This document shows, in pieces, positions 16,548 through 25,719 of a DNA stretch of 64,000 nucleotides. How positions within the stretch are numbered: position 1 is the stretch's first letter; every line of letters begins with the position of its first letter. The DNA is from an uncultured Pelagibacteraceae bacterium (GTDB taxonomy: Bacteria > Pseudomonadota > Alphaproteobacteria > Pelagibacterales > Pelagibacteraceae). Location: positions 62,001 to 126,000 of the forward strand of contig CACGUZ010000002.1 in the NCBI GenBank assembly GCA_902576375.1. Reading direction: 5' to 3'. The notes below the pieces were generated by a model that did not search any database, was not told the DNA's origin, and worked only from the letters and a program-made list of their open reading frames with translations. The position numbers were made by a program, and so were the translations under genes.

Positions 16548-17705
16548 ATGAAAACTTTAAATGAGCTACAATTAGCTAAAGAGCTAATTAGATTTCCTTC
16601 AATTACTCCTGTAGATGCAGGCATAATGAAATTTTTAGAAAAAAAATTGAAAAGACTTGGTTTTAAAACAAGAATACTCGAATTTAAAGAAAGGGGCTTT
16701 AAGCCTGTTAAAAATTTATATGCAAGGTTTGGAAGTAAAAGTCCAAACTTTTGTTATGCAGGTCACTTGGATGTTGTACCTCCCGGAGATATAAAGGATT
16801 GGACAACAAGTCCATTCAGACCCTCTATTAAGCGAGGTCACTTAATAGGAAGAGGTGCGAATGATATGAAAAGTTCTATTGCAGCTTTTGTTTCTGCTGT
16901 AAGCTTGTTTTTGTCAAAAAATAAAAGATTTAATGGATCAATTAGTCTGTTGATAACAGGTGACGAGGAGGGTGATGCAGTTAATGGCACAAAAAAAGTT
17001 GTAGAGTTTTTGAGAAAAAAAAGAGAGAAGATTAATTTTTGCTTAGTAGGTGAACCAACTAACCCAAATGTTTTGGGTGAAATGATTAAAATTGGTCGAA
17101 GGGGCAGTTTAACTGGTAAATTGATTATATTTGGTTTACAAGGTCATGTTGCATATCCTTCTAGAGCAAATAATCCTTCAACTATTATTGTTAATATTTT
17201 AAAAGAATTAAAAGAAATAAAGTTTGATAAAGGAACTAAAGATTTTCAGCCTACAAACTTAGAGGTTACTAAGATTAATATAAATAATACTGCAGATAAC
17301 GTTATTCCAGCGACAGCTGAAGCAACGTTTAATATAAGATTTAACAATAAACATTCCTCAACTTCTCTTAAAAAAAGACTTGATAAGATTCTCAGAAAAA
17401 TAACTAAAAAACATAAATCCAAATTTAAAATTGAATACAGAGTTTCTGGTGAAGCTTTTTTGACAAAACCTAATAAAACGACATTTATGATACAAAATGT
17501 CATTAAAAAAATAACTAAGTTAATGCCAAAATTATCTACAACAGGAGGAACTTCAGACTTAAGATTTATAAGAACCATATGTCCTGGTCTTGAATTTGGT
17601 TTAGTCGGAAAAACTATGCATAAAGTTGATGAGGCAGTATCTCTTAAAGATCTTAAAAATCTAACAAAAATTTATGAAAATATTTTAAAAAATTATTTTA
17701 AATGA
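16548..17705 (+). CDS. dapE: Succinyl-diaminopimelate desuccinylase
   Basis: 385 residues, an M20 di-zinc peptidase fold. Zn ligands are visible in YAGHLDVVPPGD (His, Asp), in GANDMKSSIAAF and in ITGDEEGDAVNGT (Glu-Glu). The dimerisation domain starts near GRRGSLTGK, and TTGGTSDLRFI lies near the C-terminus. Releases succinate to give LL-diaminopimelate. Overlaps the deacetylase-like gene by 4 nt. Confidence 0.96.
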   Translation: MKTLNELQLAKELIRFPSITPVDAGIMKFLEKKLKRLGFKTRILEFKERGFKPVKNLYARFGSKSPNFCYAGHLDVVPPGDIKDWTTSPFRPSIKRGHLIGRGANDMKSSIAAFVSAVSLFLSKNKRFNGSISLLITGDEEGDAVNGTKKVVEFLRKKREKINFCLVGEPTNPNVLGEMIKIGRRGSLTGKLIIFGLQGHVAYPSRANNPSTIIVNILKELKEIKFDKGTKDFQPTNLEVTKININNTADNVIPATAEATFNIRFNNKHSSTSLKKRLDKILRKITKKHKSKFKIEYRVSGEAFLTKPNKTTFMIQNVIKKITKLMPKLSTTGGTSDLRFIRTICPGLEFGLVGKTMHKVDEAVSLKDLKNLTKIYENILKNYFK

Positions 17706-18625
17706 ATACAGCAATTATAAATTCGGATTCTTATGAAAAACATGACACTGGTGACGGCCATCCTGAACAGCCTAAAAGAGTAATTGCCATTAAAGAAAAA
17801 TTAAAAAAAAGAAGTGATCTGATTTGGGAAAAACCAGGTAATGTACCAGATGATATATTGGCAATGACACATTCAAAAGGATATATTGATAATTTAAATA
17901 GTTCATTCCCTCAAAAGGGTTTAAAATTTTTAGATGGAGATACTGTAATATCACCAGACAGTAAAAAAGCAGTATTTGATGCAGCTGGCTCAACAATTAG
18001 GGCCATTGATGGAATAGAAAATAAAGAATTTAAGAACGCGTTTTGTTTAGCAAGACCTCCTGGACATCATGCCGAAAAGGATAAGGCAATGGGATTTTGT
18101 TGTATATCAAACGCTGGGGTAGCAACTAATTACTTAATTAAAAATTATAAATATAAGAGAGTTGCATGTGTAGATTTTGATGTGCACTGGGGAAATGGAA
18201 ATTATGATGTTATGCGTAAAAACAAACATTCATTATATATTTCAACACACCAATATCCTTTTTATCCTGGAGGTGGTACAGATAAAGATAAGGGTGATTT
18301 TAATAACTCTTTAAATATACCTTTACCAGCAGGCACAAACTCGGAGGAATATTTTAATGCATTCAATAGAGTTTTAGATAGGTTAATTAACTATAAACCT
18401 GATTTTCTTATATTCTCAGCAGGTTTTGATGCTCATAAAGATGATCCTTTAGCCCAATTTAAACTTAAATCAAAAGACTTTTACGAAATTACTAAAAGAA
18501 CTTTACGTGCTACCAACGAGTTCACTCAAGGGAAAGTTATCTCTATTCTTGAGGGTGGTTATGATTTAAACGCATTATCTGAAAGTGCTAATGAACATGT
18601 TAACGCACTCGTAGAATTCAACTGA
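17702..18625 (+). CDS. Histone-deacetylase-family hydrolase
   Basis: 307 residues with the arginase/deacetylase fold. Zn and catalytic residues are present: RPPGHHAEKDKAMGFC (paired His), DFDVHWGNGNY (Asp-x-His) and SAGFDAHKDDPLAQ (Asp), and the glycine loop LEGGYDL. Bacterial members deacetylate proteins, polyamines or other acetylated amines; the substrate is not known. It closely follows dapE and precedes a SET-domain gene. Confidence 0.92.
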   Translation: MNTAIINSDSYEKHDTGDGHPEQPKRVIAIKEKLKKRSDLIWEKPGNVPDDILAMTHSKGYIDNLNSSFPQKGLKFLDGDTVISPDSKKAVFDAAGSTIRAIDGIENKEFKNAFCLARPPGHHAEKDKAMGFCCISNAGVATNYLIKNYKYKRVACVDFDVHWGNGNYDVMRKNKHSLYISTHQYPFYPGGGTDKDKGDFNNSLNIPLPAGTNSEEYFNAFNRVLDRLINYKPDFLIFSAGFDAHKDDPLAQFKLKSKDFYEITKRTLRATNEFTQGKVISILEGGYDLNALSESANEHVNALVEFN

Positions 18626-18655
18626 TTTAAATTTAGTTAATAATAGTTCACTCAA

Positions 18656-19147
18656 ATGAAACTTTATAGAATTAAAAAATCTAAAATTGATAAGAAAGGA
18701 AGAGGTCTTTATGCTACACGTGATATTAAAGAGGGGACAAAAATAATAAATTACGTTGGTAAAATTATTACAAATAAAGAGGTAGATGAGTCAATTAAGT
18801 TTGATAATAAAAAACCCATTTACTTATTTACATTAAATAAAAAATATACTCTTGATGGAGATTTTTCATGGAATATTGCAGGTCTAGTTAACCATAGTTG
18901 CAATAATAACTGTGATTATAATGGCAAAGGTTTAAAAGTATGGATCACTGCAATTCGTGATATTAAAAAAGGAGAGGAGTTTACGTGTGATTATGGATTT
19001 GGTTATGATGAAGACTATAAACAATTTCCTTGTAAATGTGGTTCAAAAAATTGCTGTGGTTATATTGTTAGAGAAGAATCAAGATGGAGAATTAATAAAA
19101 AGTTTGCAATGAGTAACAAAAAAAAATTAATAAATAACTCTCGATAG
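18656..19147 (+). CDS. SET-domain protein (putative lysine methyltransferase)
   Basis: 163 residues: SET domain with GRGLYATRDIKEGTKI, the NHSCNNNCDYN pseudoknot motif (NHSC), GEEFTCDYGF (catalytic Tyr), and a post-SET-like CxCGSKNC zinc motif followed by GYIVREESRW. SET enzymes transfer methyl from S-adenosylmethionine to lysine. It lies 30 nt after the deacetylase-like gene, so co-expression is likely. Its 3' end overlaps truA by 21 bases. Target unknown; a bacterial ribosomal or nucleoid protein is plausible. Confidence 0.9.
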   Translation: MKLYRIKKSKIDKKGRGLYATRDIKEGTKIINYVGKIITNKEVDESIKFDNKKPIYLFTLNKKYTLDGDFSWNIAGLVNHSCNNNCDYNGKGLKVWITAIRDIKKGEEFTCDYGFGYDEDYKQFPCKCGSKNCCGYIVREESRWRINKKFAMSNKKKLINNSR

Positions 19148-19867
19148 ATAAAGTCCCTCAGGTGGTGCCGGTGGTGCACATAAAATCCTTTTTTTTGAGT
19201 TCATAATTAAATTGAATTTTTTTAAAGACCATTTTTTTTCACCTACATATTTTAAACAACCAACCATTGAACGAACCTGTTGTTGTAGAAAAGATTGAGA
19301 TTGAAATTCTATTTCTATTTTATTATTTCTAGATTTTATTTTAACAGATCTCATAGTTTTGATCGGACTTTTGGCTCTACAGCTTGAAGCTCTAAAGGTA
19401 GAAAAATCTTTAGTACCAACTAATTTTTTTGCAGCTTTTTTCATTACTTTTAAATCAAGTTTATTAATAATGTGCCACCCTCTATTTTCATCTATTACCG
19501 GTCTACTAGGACGATTAATGATTATATACTTATATATTCTCATTCTTGCAGAAAATCTCGCGTGAAAATCATTACCCTTTTTCTTAATTTTAATGATTGA
19601 AATCATTTCCTTATTTAAAAAATGATTTAAAGATTTGACAAACTTATTCGAATTTTCAATTTTTTTTTTACACTCAAAATGAGCAGATTGTTCAAGTGCG
19701 TGCACTCCTTTGTCTAATCTACCAGCACCAAATAAAATAATTTTTTCTTTTAATAATTTAGAAATTCTTTCTTGGATAAATCCTTGTATAGTTTTGCCCT
19801 TTGTTTGAATTTGCCAACCTCTAAAATTAGTGCCTACATACTCTATCAGTATTTGATATCTAAACAT
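19127..19867 (-). CDS. truA: tRNA pseudouridine(38-40) synthase
   Basis: 246 residues from MFRYQILIEYVG. A longer frame upstream would run deep into fmt and is rejected; the chosen ATG overlaps fmt by 8 nt. The catalytic Asp lies in AGRLDKGVHAL (usually GRTDAGVHA), with FSARMRIYKY and SFLQQQVRSMVG downstream. Modifies U38-40 in the anticodon arm of many tRNAs. The Leu and Lys in the catalytic loop differ from consensus but the Asp is retained. Confidence 0.94.
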   Translation of the reverse strand: MFRYQILIEYVGTNFRGWQIQTKGKTIQGFIQERISKLLKEKIILFGAGRLDKGVHALEQSAHFECKKKIENSNKFVKSLNHFLNKEMISIIKIKKKGNDFHARFSARMRIYKYIIINRPSRPVIDENRGWHIINKLDLKVMKKAAKKLVGTKDFSTFRASSCRAKSPIKTMRSVKIKSRNNKIEIEFQSQSFLQQQVRSMVGCLKYVGEKKWSLKKFNLIMNSKKRILCAPPAPPEGLYLSRVIY

Positions 19868-20792
19868 TAGATATAAATGAGCCTTTTCTGATTTGAGATC
19901 CAAGCATAAACTCTCCAATTTTTTGAACCTTTTTCCCCTCTCTCTGTATCTCGACAACTTTAATAGATTTTTCACCTCCACACGCTATTTCAAGATCGTC
20001 TGATATAACCTCACCATTTTTACCAATTCCATTTCCAATTTCTGCTTTTAAAATTTTATATCTTTGTCCGTTAAAATTGAAAAAAGCCCCTGGGGAGGGA
20101 TATAAGCCATTAATTTTTCCAATTATTTTTAAAGCATCACTTTTCCAGTCTATTAGCCCTTCATTTTTAGTAATTTTTTTTGCATAAGTGGCTTTAGAAT
20201 TATCTTGATCAACAAAATTTGACTTACCCTCAAAAATTTCATCTACAACATCTAAAATTTTATTCGCTGCAATTAAAGCAAGTTTTTCTGAAACCTCTTT
20301 CGCATTGAGACTTTGATCAAGTTTTATTTTATAAGTATTACTTACAGGTCCGCTATCCAATTCTTCATTAATTTTCATTATGCTGATACCTGTTTCTGTG
20401 TCTAAATTCATTATAGCTCTCTGAATAGGTGCAGCACCTCTCCATTTTGGAAGTATAGATGCATGAATATTTATAAAACCTTTTTTTGTTAAACTTAAAA
20501 ATTCTTTGGGAATTATTTGTCCATAGGCTACAACAATTGCAAGATCAGCCTCCATTTTTTTTAAAAACTCATATTCCTCGGTGTTGTTTTTCAAGTTCTG
20601 TGGAGATCTGAATTCTACATTTAAAGTTTCCGATATACCTTGGACTGGTGATTTATTTATCCTTTGACCTCGATGAGATTTTTGGGGCGGTTGTGTATAA
20701 ACCAAATTTATTGGAAAACCATTTTGATAGAGTGATTTCAATATTGGAACTGCAAACATGGGTGTACCCATAAAAATGATTTTTTTAGGCAT
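19860..20792 (-). CDS. fmt: Methionyl-tRNA formyltransferase
   Basis: 310 residues. Formylates initiator Met-tRNA using 10-formyltetrahydrofolate. Motifs: IIFMGTPMFAVPIL, INIHASILPKWRGAAPIQRAI (catalytic Asn/His region), and a C-terminal OB domain. It lies 2 nt after def, its functional partner. Confidence 0.97.
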   Translation of the reverse strand: MPKKIIFMGTPMFAVPILKSLYQNGFPINLVYTQPPQKSHRGQRINKSPVQGISETLNVEFRSPQNLKNNTEEYEFLKKMEADLAIVVAYGQIIPKEFLSLTKKGFINIHASILPKWRGAAPIQRAIMNLDTETGISIMKINEELDSGPVSNTYKIKLDQSLNAKEVSEKLALIAANKILDVVDEIFEGKSNFVDQDNSKATYAKKITKNEGLIDWKSDALKIIGKINGLYPSPGAFFNFNGQRYKILKAEIGNGIGKNGEVISDDLEIACGGEKSIKVVEIQREGKKVQKIGEFMLGSQIRKGSFISNV

Positions 20793-20794
20793 TT

Positions 20795-21319
20795 CTAAAC
20801 TAATATTCTGTCAGGATTTTTTTTTGTTTTTGAAATTTTTTTGATGATGATATCTCTTTTTAACTTTGATAAGTGGTCAATTATCAATTTTCCATCTAAA
20901 TGATTAATTTCGTGCTGTAAACAAGTTGATAAAAGACCATCACACTTTAAAATTTTTTTTTCTCCATTGATATCAATATATTCCACTTCACAAATTTTTG
21001 GCCTTTCAATTTCTATAAATGTATCTGGAATTGATAAACAACCCTCCTCATAAATTGAGGTTTCATCACTAACTTTTTTAATAATAGGATTTATGAAACT
21101 TAAAGGCTCCTTCTTTTCATCTTTAGTAGACACATCAATTACTAAAATTCTTTTCAAAACACCTATTTGTACTGCAGCTAATCCAATACCTTTCGAAGCG
21201 TACATTGTATCAAATAAATCATTAATAAGTTTTTTTTCGTTAGTGCTGACTTTTTCTAATGGGTCGGAGATTTTTTTTAAAGTTTCATCAGGAACTGTAA
21301 TTATATCTTTAATACTCAT
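20795..21319 (-). CDS. def: Peptide deformylase
   Basis: 174 residues with the three PDF motifs: GIGLAAVQIG, EEGCLSIP (Cys metal ligand) and QHEINHLDG (two His ligands and Glu). Removes the formyl group from new proteins. Confidence 0.98.
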   Translation of the reverse strand: MSIKDIITVPDETLKKISDPLEKVSTNEKKLINDLFDTMYASKGIGLAAVQIGVLKRILVIDVSTKDEKKEPLSFINPIIKKVSDETSIYEEGCLSIPDTFIEIERPKICEVEYIDINGEKKILKCDGLLSTCLQHEINHLDGKLIIDHLSKLKRDIIIKKISKTKKNPDRILV

Positions 21320-21342
21320 TAGATAAATAGATAAACTAATTT

Positions 21343-23115
21343 TTAAACTTTTAAAGGAAGAACTTTCAATAGAATTTTATTACGTATAAAGTCTATGTTT
21401 AATTGGTTAAGTGCACTTATTATAAAAAATAGAGTATCATCATCTAAAGTACTCAACTCATCTTGACCAATAACTTCTATAATTCTAAGAATTGTTGAAG
21501 CAGACTCATTATTATTTACCATAACCTGAATATCTGTTGGCATTTCAGAATCTAGAATTTTATATAAATTATCATATTTCTTGTCAATTTTTATACCATC
21601 TGATTTCAATGACTCGATTAAAATGATATCTTTTTTTGAGATAGAATACTTTTTATCCTTTTTTATTTTTTTGAGGAAATTATTGAGGTCTTTTTCTATT
21701 TTTATTTGATTATATTCTCCAATAAAATATTTTATAAGTTTTGATTGATGTAAAAGATCATCATTATACTTTATTTTAGTTTGTTTTTTTTCATCAGTAT
21801 TAATATTTTCTAAATAAAAACTAGTATGCTTAGATGAAATTTGATCTAATTCAATATCTTGTAACAGATCTTTTAGTTTATCCTCAAAAGCATTATCAAT
21901 TTTATCCTTGATGAATGATTCTTTTAGAAGTTTCATTAACTCTATTTTTTTATTTATGTCAGACTCTAACAATACACTTTGATATAAAAGGGCCCTACTC
22001 TCAATTTTAGCTAAAGATTTGAATACTGTTTTGACATTCAAAAATTGATCAATCGTAAACTGAAACCTTTTGTAAATTTGAAATAAATCATCTTCAAGAT
22101 AATTCTTGTTATGTGTGGCATACTCAATTAATTCTATTTTTTCTAATTCATCCAAGTCGATTTCATTAGTTTGGTATAATAAATTTGAAGCAGCTAAATA
22201 TTTCCATATCAATGGATTAGTATTTTCTTTTGGTTCAAAAAAAAATTCTGGGTTTGTTTTATGGGCCAAATGAAACTCTAGGATACTTTTTTCAGAAATA
22301 GCTTTATCAATTTCATTTGTATATCCAAAAAGATAGTTTAGTTTATTTTCAAAATATGGGTCCTTAAAACCTGATTCTTTTTTTAAGTCAAAAATTAATT
22401 GCGCTTCGTCTTTTTTTCCATTCTGTATCAAACAATAAATATTAAATTTTGACAAATAATTATTTTTTATTGGTTCTGAATTATTTAAAAAAATTTCACA
22501 AGCTTGATCAAGCTTAGACTCGGATAAATATTTATCAACTAAATATTTACTTAGTTTAGGGTGTAAATTTAAAATATCATTCTTGATTAAATACTCCTCT
22601 ATTAGCTCTAAGTTATTATGTTTTATCAACCAATCTGATTTAATTTTTAAAAAATCCTTTTCGTTAATATTTTTTTTGGGATAATAAGCATTGGTTAGTA
22701 AAACAATATTCATAAGTTCTGAAGCATCTCGTGACAAATTTATTTTAGCTAAATTAGAAAAAAGGTATTTTAATTGATCACCATTAGAATTCGACCACAT
22801 ATCAATCTTTAATCCAAAATCTTCAGGATCATAGAGACCTATTATTTTAATTTCTTTGGAATTTAAAGTTTCATCAACTTTAATTAAATCTGATCTATCT
22901 TTAGTTTGCATATTAAAAACATTAATTTTTCCAGTTTCAAGTTCACTCTCAGCAATTGGAATTAATTCCTTATTTTCAGAATTTTCTTGTAATTGCTCTT
23001 TATCAATATTCCATATATCTACAGGTTCATTTTCTGAAAAAGAATTCACCATCGAAAAGAAAAGAATAATTAGAATTGATAAATAAGTTTTATTTAACAA
23101 TTTTAAAATTTTCAT
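21343..23115 (-). CDS. Large exported alpha-helical protein, unknown function
   Basis: 590 residues. The N-terminus is a likely signal peptide (residues about 8-27, cleavage near SFS-EN). The rest is Leu/Lys/Glu-rich helix pairs spaced like TPR repeats but without clear consensus. No catalytic motif is seen. It may be a periplasmic scaffold. The start ATG lies inside the preceding 59-residue ORF (26-bp overlap). Ends 23 nt before def. Confidence 0.78.
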   Translation of the reverse strand: MKILKLLNKTYLSILIILFFSMVNSFSENEPVDIWNIDKEQLQENSENKELIPIAESELETGKINVFNMQTKDRSDLIKVDETLNSKEIKIIGLYDPEDFGLKIDMWSNSNGDQLKYLFSNLAKINLSRDASELMNIVLLTNAYYPKKNINEKDFLKIKSDWLIKHNNLELIEEYLIKNDILNLHPKLSKYLVDKYLSESKLDQACEIFLNNSEPIKNNYLSKFNIYCLIQNGKKDEAQLIFDLKKESGFKDPYFENKLNYLFGYTNEIDKAISEKSILEFHLAHKTNPEFFFEPKENTNPLIWKYLAASNLLYQTNEIDLDELEKIELIEYATHNKNYLEDDLFQIYKRFQFTIDQFLNVKTVFKSLAKIESRALLYQSVLLESDINKKIELMKLLKESFIKDKIDNAFEDKLKDLLQDIELDQISSKHTSFYLENINTDEKKQTKIKYNDDLLHQSKLIKYFIGEYNQIKIEKDLNNFLKKIKKDKKYSISKKDIILIESLKSDGIKIDKKYDNLYKILDSEMPTDIQVMVNNNESASTILRIIEVIGQDELSTLDDDTLFFIISALNQLNIDFIRNKILLKVLPLKV

Positions 23116-23269
23116 TAGGTATTATTTTTTCAATTGTTTTTTTTGGCGCTGGGAAATCTAATTTATTTAAAAGAAAAATTATTCCAATAAATACAATTGC
23201 AATTAAAAATAACTTTATTAATAATCCAATTATACTTTTGCTATAACTTGTTTTTCTTGTAAATTGCAT
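23090..23269 (-). CDS. 59-residue single-pass membrane protein
   Basis: Starts MQFTRKTSYSKS with a positive N-terminus, then a hydrophobic helix (residues about 13-34), then a Pro/Lys-rich tail. It overlaps the exported 590-residue gene by 26 bp in another frame, suggesting coupled translation, and is divergent from aroK. Composition and topology make it believable; no family is recognised. Confidence 0.55.
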   Translation of the reverse strand: MQFTRKTSYSKSIIGLLIKLFLIAIVFIGIIFLLNKLDFPAPKKTIEKIIPNENFKIVK

Positions 23270-23326
23270 ATAAGTTTAACTAATTTCAAATTAAGACATA
23301 TTTGTGTTTTTTCAATAAAGAAACTT

Positions 23327-23839
23327 ATGAAATCAAAGGAAAATTTAGTTTTTATAGGAATGATGGGTTCTGGAAAGAGCTCTATTGGCTCTATCGTGTC
23401 GAAAAAATTAAATCTTAACTTTTTTGATGTTGATCAATTAATAGAAAATGATCAAAAAATGAAAATATCAAAAATCTTTGAAATAAAAGGAGAAAACTTC
23501 TTTAGAGATATTGAAAAAAAGATAACTCTTAATATTTTAAAAAGTAAAAAAGGTGTCATTGCACTTGGTGGAGGAGCATTCATCAATCGAGCTATTAAAA
23601 ATGAGGTTTTAGAAAATCATTTATCCTTTTGGCTTAATTGGAATATTGATACGTTAGTTAATAGGATTAAAAACAGCAAAAAAAGACCTTTAGCAGTAAA
23701 TTCTAACAAAAATGAGCTTATAGGAATCATAAAAAGTCGTTCAATTATTTACTCTAAAGCACTATATAAAATAGATTGTGAGAATTTTACAAAACAAGAA
23801 ATTGCAAAAAAAATCATAGATATTTATGAAGCCAATTAA
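23327..23839 (+). CDS. aroK: Shikimate kinase
   Basis: 170 residues from MKSKENLVFIG. A longer frame from 23264 would overlap the divergent gene and lacks family similarity. The P-loop is GMMGSGKSS, the shikimate-binding Asp lies in FFDVDQLIE, and the GGG motif in VIALGGGAF. Overlaps aroB by 14 bp. Confidence 0.96.
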   Translation: MKSKENLVFIGMMGSGKSSIGSIVSKKLNLNFFDVDQLIENDQKMKISKIFEIKGENFFRDIEKKITLNILKSKKGVIALGGGAFINRAIKNEVLENHLSFWLNWNIDTLVNRIKNSKKRPLAVNSNKNELIGIIKSRSIIYSKALYKIDCENFTKQEIAKKIIDIYEAN

Positions 23840-24932
23840 ACTGATAGTTAAAACCAATTCAGAAAAATATCCTATTATAATTGGGAGAAATTTAATTTCA
23901 AATTTACCACGAATATTTGAAAAAAATTCTATCAACTTTAAAAAATGCTTGTTAATTTTAGATAAAAATATTCCAAGTAAATATTTCAAAAAAATTTCAA
24001 GTTCCCTAAGTAAATATGAAGTTTACAAACTTATTTACAATGCCAATGAGAAAAATAAAGATCAAAAACATGTTGGTAAAATTTTAGATCTTTTACTTAC
24101 AAAGAATTTTTCAAGAGACGACTGTTTAATATCTGTAGGAGGGGGAATAACTGGTGATGTGGCAGGTTTTGCCGCAAGTTTATTCAAAAGAGGTCTCAAG
24201 TTTGTGAATATTCCAACAACAATGTTATCACAAGTTGATTCATCTGTTGGTGGTAAAACAGGTATTAACACATCTCAAGGTAAGAATTTAATAGGTAGTT
24301 TTTATCAACCTAAAATTGTTATTAGTGATGTTGACTTTTTGAAAAGTCTTCCTTTTAGAGAAATAGTTTGTGGTTACGCAGAGATAATAAAACATGCATT
24401 AATTGCGAATAAAAAATTTTATAATTTTTTGGATAAGAATATTCATAAAATTTTAAATCTAAAATCTCCTACTCTTGAAAAATCAATTTATGAAAGTTGT
24501 AAAATCAAAAAATTAATAGTTGAAAAGGACGAAAAAGAAAAAAATCTTAGAAAGATTCTGAATTTTGGCCATACCTTTGCTCATGCATATGAGGCTAGTT
24601 TAAACTTTTCAAAAAAATTAAATCACGGAGAGGCAGTAATTCTGGGAATGAAATCAGCGTTTGAATTTAGTCATAATAAAAAGTTGATTAGCCAAAGAGA
24701 ATTTGACTCTGCATTTAAACATCTCAACAATTCTCATTTTCCAATTTCAATCAAAAATTATTTTACTATTAAAGAAATTAATCGGATCGTATCCTTTATG
24801 ATGAGGGATAAAAAAAATAGTTCCAAAAATATTAAACTTATGTTGATTAAAAAAATTGGTGGTCCAATAATTGAAAGAGAGATTACTAGTGGAAATATCA
24901 AACTTTTTTTAAAGAAGATATTAATTAATTAA
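23826..24932 (+). CDS. aroB: 3-dehydroquinate synthase
   Basis: 368 residues. NAD and Zn dependent second step of the shikimate pathway. Motifs: SVGGGITGDVAGFAASLFKRG, PTTMLSQVDSSVGGKTGIN, GYAEIIKHAL, NFGHTFAHAYE (Zn His) and LNHGEAVILGM (Zn His). Its end overlaps the bolA end by 12 bp. Confidence 0.97.
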   Translation: MKPIKLIVKTNSEKYPIIIGRNLISNLPRIFEKNSINFKKCLLILDKNIPSKYFKKISSSLSKYEVYKLIYNANEKNKDQKHVGKILDLLLTKNFSRDDCLISVGGGITGDVAGFAASLFKRGLKFVNIPTTMLSQVDSSVGGKTGINTSQGKNLIGSFYQPKIVISDVDFLKSLPFREIVCGYAEIIKHALIANKKFYNFLDKNIHKILNLKSPTLEKSIYESCKIKKLIVEKDEKEKNLRKILNFGHTFAHAYEASLNFSKKLNHGEAVILGMKSAFEFSHNKKLISQREFDSAFKHLNNSHFPISIKNYFTIKEINRIVSFMMRDKKNSSKNIKLMLIKKIGGPIIEREITSGNIKLFLKKILIN

Positions 24933-25181
24933 AATTTGTAAAGAATGAATGTTATTTTTTAATTCTTCACTTAATATTTTATAAATTTTTTTATTACTTT
25001 CAATCTTATTTAAATTCTTAAGCTCATCAGACTCAATTCTTATTTTCAAGTGAAATTTATTGTTTTCATGTCCAGCATGATTTTTGTGTAAAAAAGTTTT
25101 ATCTTCTATTAAAATATTTTTGATATTTATATTTTTTTTTAGTTTTTTTTTTACGTTTATGATTAATTCGTCTATATTCAT
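24921..25181 (-). CDS. BolA-family protein
   Basis: 86 residues with the BolA fold. The invariant His and FHL motif are seen in AGHENNKFHLKIRIES, with DKTFLHKNHAG before. BolA proteins pair with monothiol glutaredoxins and Fe-S clusters. Divergent from the J-domain gene with only 16 bp between start codons, and no ribosome site. Confidence 0.9.
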   Translation of the reverse strand: MNIDELIINVKKKLKKNINIKNILIEDKTFLHKNHAGHENNKFHLKIRIESDELKNLNKIESNKKIYKILSEELKNNIHSLQILIN

Positions 25182-25200
25182 ATGATATAATTATATCATG
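25181..25200. promoter_or_regulatory. Symmetric bidirectional promoter between bolA and J-domain gene
   Basis: The 18 bases 25182-25199 (ATGATATAATTATATCAT) are a perfect palindrome that fills the whole 16-bp gap between two start codons and reaches 2 bases into the J-domain ATG. Each strand holds an extended -10 element TGATATAAT (plus: hexamer 25186-25191; minus: hexamer 25195-25190). A start 7 nt downstream on the plus strand is base 25198, the A of the J-domain ATG. On the minus strand it falls within about 2 nt of the bolA ATG. Both mRNAs would then be leaderless. The same palindrome may also bind a dimeric regulator. No -35 box is evident. Confidence 0.7.
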
Positions 25201-25719
25201 AAAAATATATGCGACTGGAATAATTGCAATGAAATTGGTGAATATAAAGCACCAGTTGAAAAAGATAATAGTAAAAAATTTAGATTATTATGTTTAAATC
25301 ATGTCAAAGAATTCAATAAAAATTGGAATTATTTTTCAGGTATGAATGATGATCAAGTAATTGATTTTTTGAAATCAGACATGGTTTGGCATAAACCTAC
25401 TCAGAGTTTTAGTTCTTCAGATAATTTTTTTAAAGTCTTGTGGAATAATACTTTGAGAGACGAACTTGATAAAGAAAAGTTAAAAAGTGATTTTAATCAC
25501 ATGGGACAATTTAGATATAACCATAAAGACATCAAAGCATTTGAAATATTAGGCATTTCAGTGGGATCTAGGTGGGAAAAAATTTATGATAAATTTAAAA
25601 TACTTGTTAAAAAATTTCACCCTGATATGAATTCTGGTAATAAAAAATTTGAGGAAAAACTTAAATCAATAACTTTGGCTTACACCCAGTTAAAAAATAC
25701 TTATAGAGAAAAAAGTTGA
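25198..25719 (+). CDS. J-domain protein (C-terminal DnaJ domain)
   Basis: 173 residues. The N-terminal half has a small Cys/His set ([20 protein letters not shown]) that may bind metal. The C-terminal J-domain begins near KAFEILGIS and has the HPD motif in [10 protein letters not shown], so it should stimulate an Hsp70 ATPase. Such genes lie next to cobS/cobT in alphaproteobacteria. No Shine-Dalgarno sequence can exist upstream because of the 16-bp gap. Confidence 0.9.
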   Translation: MKNICDWNNCNEIGEYKAPVEKDNSKKFRLLCLNHVKEFNKNWNYFSGMNDDQVIDFLKSDMVWHKPTQSFSSSDNFFKVLWNNTLRDELDKEKLKSDFNHMGQFRYNHKDIKAFEILGISVGSRWEKIYDKFKILVKKFHPDMNSGNKKFEEKLKSITLAYTQLKNTYREKS

